A model generated the notes under the pieces. That model saw only the letters and a program-made list of their open reading frames with translations, made no database searches and was not told where the DNA came from. Position numbers and translations under genes: made by a program. This document shows, one piece after another, positions 14,926-19,742 of a DNA stretch of 19,742 bases (positions are counted from its first letter, which is position 1; every line of letters starts with the position of its first letter). The stretch is taken from positions 1 through 19,742 of the forward strand of contig CALJKZ010000379.1 of the NCBI GenBank assembly GCA_937983085.1, read 5' to 3'. The DNA comes from an uncultured Gemmatimonadales bacterium (GTDB taxonomy: Bacteria > Gemmatimonadota > Gemmatimonadetes > Longimicrobiales > Gaopeijiaceae).

Positions 14926-16596
14926 TCACTCCACCCTGTCGAACCGCATGTCGTAGACCCGACCGAGGCTGAGGGACAACGAGGCGACGGCGCCCGATTC
15001 GTTCCGACGGAAGCGGACGATGCGCCCGCCGCCCATTACGAAGGCATCGGTATAGATGGGCTCCAGGGCGCGGGTGTCCCCTGGTCGCTGCCACACGACG
15101 AGGCGTCCGTCCTCCACGTATACGCGGTAGGTGGTTTCGGCGTCGTCGCTGCGGTACGCGCCCGCGAAGTCGGAGAGATCGCCGGCGGAGGGACTCCACA
15201 GGTCGACGCGCTCGAAGCGGTGCTGTGTGTACTGCCAGTCCTCCACCTCCAGGCGGTTCTGCCCGGGCTCGAACACGTACCGCCGGGCGCCGATGGTCGG
15301 GGCGAACTCGAGGGCGCCCGTCCGAACCATGACGCGGCCGTCGATGGTCAAGGACCCATCACCGCGGGTGCCCACCGTCATGGGCGTGCCCGTGACGGGA
15401 TCGGCGTAGAGCCCGGCCAACTCGTCGACGGGCCCGGCGCTCCCCAGTGCCACCGCACGGTTCGGTTCCGGCTCCACCAGGGCATCCTCCAGATACACGC
15501 GAGCCACAGCCGTACCGTTGCCGCCCGTGGACACGTTGGAGGCATTGCAGAGCATCGCCACGGAGAGACCTTGGTCGGGGTATCGCCCGAGAAACGCCCG
15601 ATACCCGGCCGTCGACCCGGTGTGGGTCACCGAGGCCACACCGCGGTACGGCTCCACTCGGAGCCCACCCGCGTAGACGATGTCGGATCCGTCGTTGAGG
15701 CGACCGGTCTCGTGCATCATGCGCACGAAGTCGGGGCCGCCCAGGCGGCCGTCCTCCAGCGCCTGGGCCCAGATGCCGAGGTCACCTACGGTGGTGAGGA
15801 TGCCGCCGTTCCCGTGAACGTACTCGATGGGCCGGTTGATCTCCCACCCGTCGCCCGTGGCCGAGTACGCTGAACTCCGACCGGGGACGAGCCTTCGGTA
15901 GTCGTCCCTCCATTGGGTGTTGCGGAGACCGAGTGGCTCGAAGATCCGCTCCCTGGAGAAGTCGGCGAAGGACATCCCGCTGACGCGTGCGACGACGATG
16001 GCCAGGAGGTTGTATCCGCTGTTGCTGTACGAGTACTCGTGGCCCGGCACGAAGTTGAGGGCCGACTGCCGGCTCAGGATGTCCAAGACGTCGTCGTGGT
16101 CGTGGCTCCGTTGCTCCCGCCCCCATCCCGAGATGGACGCGACGCTCCCCCAGTCCCTCAGCCCACCCGTGTGGGTCATGAGATGTCGAAGCGTAATGGT
16201 GTGGCCGTAGTCGGGGAGTTCGGGGACGTAGGTCCGGACGTCGTCGTCCAGCGTGAGCGCGCCGTCGAGGGCGAGGAGGACCGCGGCGGCTGCAGTGAAC
16301 TGCTTCGAGAGCGACCCACCCTCGAAGATGGTCTCCGGCGTGTTGGGGATGGCGTGCTCCAGATCCGCCATGCCGAACGCTTCTTCCAGGACGACGAGAC
16401 CGTTCTGACGAACGCCCACCGCGCACCCCGCCGATGTATTGCTGTCCCACCGGGCGAAGATCTCGTCCACGCGGTCGGCATGGTCGGGAGGAAGCTGGGC
16501 GGCGAGGCCTCCGCCGAGCCCGGCTGCGGGCGCGGCCAGGAGGACGGTGGCCAGGAGGCCGAGGGCGGAGCGGGTGTCACGGAGTCGACGGTGCAT
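14926..16596 (-). CDS. Secreted serine hydrolase, class C beta-lactamase fold
   Basis: A 556-aa exported enzyme of the S12 / beta-lactamase-related group (penicillin-binding-protein-like, esterase or D-amino-acid peptidase). The signal peptide ends at LAAQ (31-34). The catalytic domain (~38-370) has all three motifs: Ser95-x-x-Lys98 (GGSLSKQF), Tyr190-Ser-Asn192 (YSYSNSGYN) and His325-Thr-Gly327 (VTHTGSTAGY). HLMTHTGGL (138-146) is also typical. Residues ~375-556 form a beta-rich C-terminal domain like those on many of these hydrolases, which often shape substrate choice. It lies downstream of the three-module anchored protein but is separated from it by a good terminator, so it has its own promoter somewhere in 16597-16690. 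The Shine-Dalgarno before ATG 16596 is weak. Substrate unknown; resistance function is unlikely. Confidence 0.92.
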   Translation of the reverse strand: MHRRLRDTRSALGLLATVLLAAPAAGLGGGLAAQLPPDHADRVDEIFARWDSNTSAGCAVGVRQNGLVVLEEAFGMADLEHAIPNTPETIFEGGSLSKQFTAAAAVLLALDGALTLDDDVRTYVPELPDYGHTITLRHLMTHTGGLRDWGSVASISGWGREQRSHDHDDVLDILSRQSALNFVPGHEYSYSNSGYNLLAIVVARVSGMSFADFSRERIFEPLGLRNTQWRDDYRRLVPGRSSAYSATGDGWEINRPIEYVHGNGGILTTVGDLGIWAQALEDGRLGGPDFVRMMHETGRLNDGSDIVYAGGLRVEPYRGVASVTHTGSTAGYRAFLGRYPDQGLSVAMLCNASNVSTGGNGTAVARVYLEDALVEPEPNRAVALGSAGPVDELAGLYADPVTGTPMTVGTRGDGSLTIDGRVMVRTGALEFAPTIGARRYVFEPGQNRLEVEDWQYTQHRFERVDLWSPSAGDLSDFAGAYRSDDAETTYRVYVEDGRLVVWQRPGDTRALEPIYTDAFVMGGGRIVRFRRNESGAVASLSLSLGRVYDMRFDRVE

Positions 16597-16690
16597 GGTG
16601 GGTGCGTCTCGGGCCGTGGCGTCGGGTGGAGCGGGCTGGCGTCGGCGGTCGTTCCGACGGACGTCAACCTGGGCCCCGATCCCCCAACGG

Positions 16691-16722
16691 AAAACCCCGC
16701 CCTGCTCGAAAGCCGGACGGGG
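16691..16722 (-). terminator. Rho-independent terminator with a TTCG loop
   Basis: On the minus strand, positions 16722-16695 fold into a 28-nt hairpin: CCCCGTCC pairs with GGGCGGGG (one G-T wobble), a G/A mismatch follows, then GCT/AGC closes on a TTCG tetraloop. TTTT (16694-16691) follows. It lies 44 bp past the stop of the gene ending at 16766, so it ends that transcript before the serine hydrolase gene. Confidence 0.75.
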
Positions 16723-16765
16723 CCCGCACTCACCGGACGGGCGTCAACCCGCCCTCAGCCTACGG

Positions 16766-18043
16766 TCAGCGCGTGAAGGACGCCTCGGCGAAGTCACGCC
16801 ACTGCACCTCGTACTCGCGACCGTCGGTCCGGATGATGATGCCCCGGTTCCCATGGTCGACGTCGTTGGAGTCGTAGAGCTCCAGGACCCGTCCATCACG
16901 GAGGGTGAGGAGCGCCCCGTCGTCGTACTTCTGGATGCGGTCGACCTGACCGAACTCGACGAAGAACTCGATGTCCTCGAAGTCGCCCTGGATCATCTCC
17001 CAGGTGAACTCCTCGTCAGCGTCCCACACGATCTCGCCCGTGTAGCTGGCGCCGTCCTCGGTGACCACGGTTCCGCGGATGAGCTGCCCGCCGTCGAAGT
17101 TGGCGGCGGCGACGTCACTGGCAGGCGGATGGAAGCGCACGTTGTCGAAGCTTTCCCATTCCAGCTTCACGGCTCCCAGGGTCGGATCGGAAACCTCGAT
17201 GCCGCCGATGGAGGCGTCGACGTCCTGCGTGCCTTCGAGCACATAGCTCTCTCCGCCGGTAAGCTCGACGCGTGCACCCCACGAGGCGTACCGCTCGATG
17301 GAGGCGATCTGGCCGAAGGGGATCTCCATGCGGGTCCCGTCCGTGTCACCGTCGAGGATGTCGCTGGAGTAGATCTCGTCCACGTCCCACGTCACGTAGC
17401 CGGTGAATTGGAGGCCGGAACGCGTGGTCACGGTGCCGTGCATCCGATGCTGTGCCGGAGGCGTGTCCGGCGCGGACTGGAAGTCCACCGACGCCAGGTC
17501 CTGCCACCCGAGCTGGGCCGTGCCACGGTCGGGCGTCTCGATGACGAGAGCGCGGAGGCCGTTTCCGAGGTCGGTGGCGTTGCCGATGAGCTCGACCTGA
17601 TCACCCGACCGGAGGGTGAGGAGCGCGGCATCGTGTCCGAGGACGTCGAGGCGGTCGATGTGACCGAAGCGGATCCCGGAGATGGTCGAACCACCGCGGG
17701 CACGAGGCTTCGTCGCATCGAGGAGATCGGACCAGCTGCCTTCGTTCTTGTCCCACCGGAGGTAGCCCGTGGCGGTCACGCCGTGGACCGTGGTGACGGT
17801 GCCGTACAGCCGGTCGATGCCGCTCAAGGGGGCTTCCACCACCTCGACCTCCACGACTGGCTCGGGCTCTTCGACGGCGACCTCGACGATCACCGGTTGG
17901 ATCTCCCGGACCACGATGGGCTCCGGCGCGGCGTTGGAGTTGGCGGCGAGCAGAGCAATGGTGGCCAGTGCCGCCACCGCAGCCGATCCCGCGATCACCG
18001 ACAGGTTTTTCGCATCCTCTTTGACTCCGGGTTCGTGCTTCAT
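16766..18043 (-). CDS. Membrane-anchored protein with three tandem copies of a ~105-residue module
   Basis: A 425-aa protein of unknown function. Residues 14-34 form one N-terminal TM anchor (SVIAGSAAVAALATIALLAAN). Residues ~40-73 are a Glu/Val/Pro-rich stalk. Three copies of one beta-rich module follow at ~79-188, 201-304 and 322-424. Each opens with G-T-V-x-T-x-x-G (LYGTVTTVHG, MHGTVTTRSG, IRGTVVTEDG), then Y/F-x-G and W-D-x-x-E (LRWDKNE, VTWDVDE, IVWDADE). Each has a mid-module F-G-x-I/V-x-R/S-I/L element (FGHIDRLD, FGQIASIE, FGQVDRIQ) and ends W-x-x-F/L-x-x-V/A-x-F (WQDLASVDF, WESFDNVRF, WRDFAEASF). No catalytic motif is evident, so a binding or scaffold role outside the membrane is plausible. 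ATG 18043 is preceded by GGGAGGGAAG at slightly long spacing. A terminator follows the stop. Confidence 0.88.
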   Translation of the reverse strand: MKHEPGVKEDAKNLSVIAGSAAVAALATIALLAANSNAAPEPIVVREIQPVIVEVAVEEPEPVVEVEVVEAPLSGIDRLYGTVTTVHGVTATGYLRWDKNEGSWSDLLDATKPRARGGSTISGIRFGHIDRLDVLGHDAALLTLRSGDQVELIGNATDLGNGLRALVIETPDRGTAQLGWQDLASVDFQSAPDTPPAQHRMHGTVTTRSGLQFTGYVTWDVDEIYSSDILDGDTDGTRMEIPFGQIASIERYASWGARVELTGGESYVLEGTQDVDASIGGIEVSDPTLGAVKLEWESFDNVRFHPPASDVAAANFDGGQLIRGTVVTEDGASYTGEIVWDADEEFTWEMIQGDFEDIEFFVEFGQVDRIQKYDDGALLTLRDGRVLELYDSNDVDHGNRGIIIRTDGREYEVQWRDFAEASFTR

Positions 18044-18192
18044 CGTCGTCTTCCCTCCCTGTCGGTGGTCTTCGTCGGGTCTTTCTACCTACTACGGACG
18101 ATCGAACGGCGAAGTTACGCACATCCGCCGCCCGTCACGTTGTTTGACGCGACGAGCGGCGGAAGGGTTGCGGCAGCGTGCTTTTCGGAGCC

Positions 18193-18690
18193 TCAGCGCT
18201 CCCAGAGGAAGGTCGGCTGCAGGTCGACTCCGAGACGGATGTTCCAGCCCTGGGCGCCGTAGTCGCTGATGCCCGCGCCGGCGTAGAGGTTGGGCTGCCA
18301 CCGGCTCTCGCCTACAGGCATTCCCACCATGGCCGTGAGCGACCACCCGTTGGTCGAGCCGCTGAAGCTCGTCATGTCGAAGTTCGTCCGCAGGTGTGAG
18401 AACGTGGCTTCGCCGCCGAGCCAGAGCGGGCGCTCACCACCCAGCGGCTTTCTGAGCTGGCCTCCGAACTCCCACAGCTGATCGTTGCCGCCCTCGAAGG
18501 ACAGATAGGTGTAGCTCACCATGGGATGGGCCGTCATGCCCGCGTCGCCGACGTCCCAGAGACCCGGGGCGATGCGGACGCCGCCGCCCCATTCCCACGG
18601 ACTGGACGTGTGGCCCGCCGCTGCGCAGCCACTCACCGTGACGACGCCGAGGGCCAGTGCGAGTGGGCGCAACCTACCGAGTGCCGACAT
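18193..18690 (-). CDS. Small lipoprotein resembling an outer-membrane beta-barrel
   Basis: 165 aa. Residues 6-22 form a lipoprotein signal with lipobox VSGC (Cys22). The mature part alternates aromatic and small residues in amphipathic strands, for example WEWGGGVRIAPGLW, PMVSYTYLSFEGG, LWEFGGQLRKPL, LWLGGEATFSHLRTNF, WSLTAMVGMPVG, PNLYAGAGISDYG and WNIRLGVDLQPTFLW. This is the look of a small outer-membrane barrel, although a lipid anchor on such a barrel is unusual. GAAGGAG lies ~8 nt before ATG 18690. It may be read with the S9 gene upstream, from which a GC-rich hairpin separates it. No specific family recognised. Confidence 0.82.
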   Translation of the reverse strand: MSALGRLRPLALALGVVTVSGCAAAGHTSSPWEWGGGVRIAPGLWDVGDAGMTAHPMVSYTYLSFEGGNDQLWEFGGQLRKPLGGERPLWLGGEATFSHLRTNFDMTSFSGSTNGWSLTAMVGMPVGESRWQPNLYAGAGISDYGAQGWNIRLGVDLQPTFLWER

Positions 18691-18715
18691 GAGTCATCTC
18701 CTTCGAGGGGGGGCA

Positions 18716-18738
18716 CCGGGGCCCCGGGTGGGCCCCGG
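18716..18738. terminator. Perfect GC-only 9-bp hairpin in an intergenic gap
   Basis: CCGGGGCCC (18716-18724) and GGGCCCCGG (18730-18738) are perfect inverted copies around a 5-nt loop, between the S9 gene stop (18774) and the lipoprotein start (18690). On the minus strand it is followed by a C-run rather than a T-run. It could be a factor-aided terminator, an mRNA-stabilising structure or a leader hairpin. Confidence 0.45.
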
Positions 18739-18773
18739 CGTCTGCGAGGGGAGGGTCGTGTCCAGGTTCAGCG

Positions 18774-19742
18774 TCAGAAGGTGTCGTCGTCCTCCGTGAC
18801 GGGCTGGGTGGCGCCGTCGCGAAGATGCACGTCGAGCCAGGCGGTCCATCGAGCCCACAGATCGAGGAGGGTCGAACGGCTCGCCGGACCGTGATCCTCG
18901 TACGGATACAGGTACATGGCCGCGTCCTTCCCGAGTCCGTTCAGTGCGTGGAACATCCGCGGCGCGTGATCGGGTGCGGTACCCACGTTCTGATCCTGCA
19001 GCCCGTGGTAGATGAGGAGGGCGCCGGTCATCTCGTCGGCATAGAAGAAGGGCGACATCCGGGTGTAGGTGTCCTTCGCGTCCCAGAAGATCCGTCGCTC
19101 GCTCTGGAACATGAGTGGCGTCAACGTCCGGTTGAAGTTCCCGTCCCCGGCGATGCCCGCCTTGAAGAAGGGCGTGTGAACCATGGCGTTGGCCGTGCTG
19201 AACGACCCGTACGAGTGCCCACCGATACCGAGCTTGCTACGGTCGATGAGTTGGCGTCGGTCCAACTCGTCGATGACCGCCGCCAGGTTGTTGCGGAGAT
19301 CGTACTCGTAGTTGTTGTTCATCTGACCCTGCTCGCCGACGATGGGCGCGTCGGGCTCCACCACGGCGTAGCCCAGCTTGACCAGATACTCCATGGAGCG
19401 AGTGCCGAAGCTGGGAAACTCGTTCTTGTTGTAGGTCCGTCCGCCCTCGTCGTAGTCCTCCTGGTCCGTGTACTCCCTCGGGTAGAACCAGAACATGGCC
19501 GGAAGTCGCGTGCCCTCCTGGTACCCGGGCGGCAGTGTCACGTTGACCAGGAAGCGGAAGCCGTCGGGTCGGGTGACGGTGAAGCGCTGGCGCGGCGCCA
19601 TCGTCATCTCGGGCGTGTAGTCGATGTTGTCCGTCAGCTGCGTTCGAGACGTCCCCTCCACCCGGTACGACTGTGCGATCTCGTTGGGAGATTCCCGGGA
19701 GACGATGAACTCCGAGGCGTGGGCGTCGACCACGGCTACGAT
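18774..19742 (-). CDS. S9-family peptidase, glutamyl-endopeptidase-like, C-terminal part (5' end cut off)
   Basis: The frame is open through the right edge; 322 codons are visible and the propeller domain and signal peptide must lie outside. The visible part is the catalytic alpha/beta-hydrolase domain of the S9 subgroup that includes the plant chloroplast glutamyl endopeptidase. Hallmarks are TLPPGYQEGTRLPAMFWFYPREY, GHSYGSFSTANAM with the nucleophile Ser, NRTLTPLMFQSERRIFWDA, HGLQDQNVGTAPDHAPRM with the catalytic Asp, and YPYEDHGP with the catalytic His. Counted from the GTG at 19733, these are Ser174, Asp247 and His281. That GTG is an internal codon, not the start. Propeller and length cannot be judged. 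Likely an exported peptidase like the other S9 enzymes here. Confidence 0.92.
   Translation of the reverse strand: MVAVVDAHASEFIVSRESPNEIAQSYRVEGTSRTQLTDNIDYTPEMTMAPRQRFTVTRPDGFRFLVNVTLPPGYQEGTRLPAMFWFYPREYTDQEDYDEGGRTYNKNEFPSFGTRSMEYLVKLGYAVVEPDAPIVGEQGQMNNNYEYDLRNNLAAVIDELDRRQLIDRSKLGIGGHSYGSFSTANAMVHTPFFKAGIAGDGNFNRTLTPLMFQSERRIFWDAKDTYTRMSPFFYADEMTGALLIYHGLQDQNVGTAPDHAPRMFHALNGLGKDAAMYLYPYEDHGPASRSTLLDLWARWTAWLDVHLRDGATQPVTEDDDTF

Noticed and set aside
16439..18262. 607-aa plus-strand frame opposite the three-module protein
   Set aside because: It spans two genes and a terminator on the other strand. The minus-strand product shows clear repeats and an anchor; this one shows neither.

Overview
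The window is very GC-rich bacterial DNA, densely coded, with short gaps. I infer a Gemmatimonadota-like (less likely Acidobacteriota-like) organism. The reasons are an orphan ADOP-type MacB/FtsX permease directly behind its small PadR regulator, several secreted S9 peptidases whose signal peptides end in A-Q, and a membrane/secretome-heavy gene content. This is inference from gene content; no rRNA or other marker gene is present.

Layout. On the minus strand, read right to left from 8670: nadA and nadC (NAD synthesis from iminoaspartate), then a VapBC-type toxin-antitoxin pair with a striking palindromic operator, then a padR regulator and its 891-aa permease, then an M24-family metallopeptidase lipoprotein. 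The M24 stop overlaps (ATGA) the start of a secreted protein with an internally duplicated domain, which runs off the left edge. At 8810-13163 two secreted S9 serine peptidases stand back to back (minus, then plus). A secreted TPR-like protein follows on the plus strand and converges, with only 11 bp between, on a class C beta-lactamase-fold serine hydrolase (minus). Further right, all minus: a membrane-anchored protein built of three copies of one ~105-residue module with its own terminator, a small lipoprotein resembling an outer-membrane barrel, and the C-terminal catalytic part of an S9 glutamyl-endopeptidase-like enzyme cut by the right edge.

Together, three S9 peptidases, an M24 peptidase and a serine hydrolase, all apparently exported (the truncated one presumably so), suggest a peptide-scavenging, protein-degrading lifestyle. 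The nad genes are housekeeping; vapBC is an accessory insertion between nadC and padR. No tRNA, rRNA, CRISPR array, transposase or prophage gene was seen. No gene-free stretch exceeds about 170 bp. The gaps at 8671-8809, 10856-11006 and 13164-13291 hold ribosome-binding sites but no promoter or terminator that I can defend.

The least explained items are the three-module anchored protein (16766-18043), the duplicated-domain secreted protein at the left edge, the four-site vapB operator, the nested inverted repeats before padR, and a 12-bp minisatellite coding for DxRP-like units at the start of the M24 gene.
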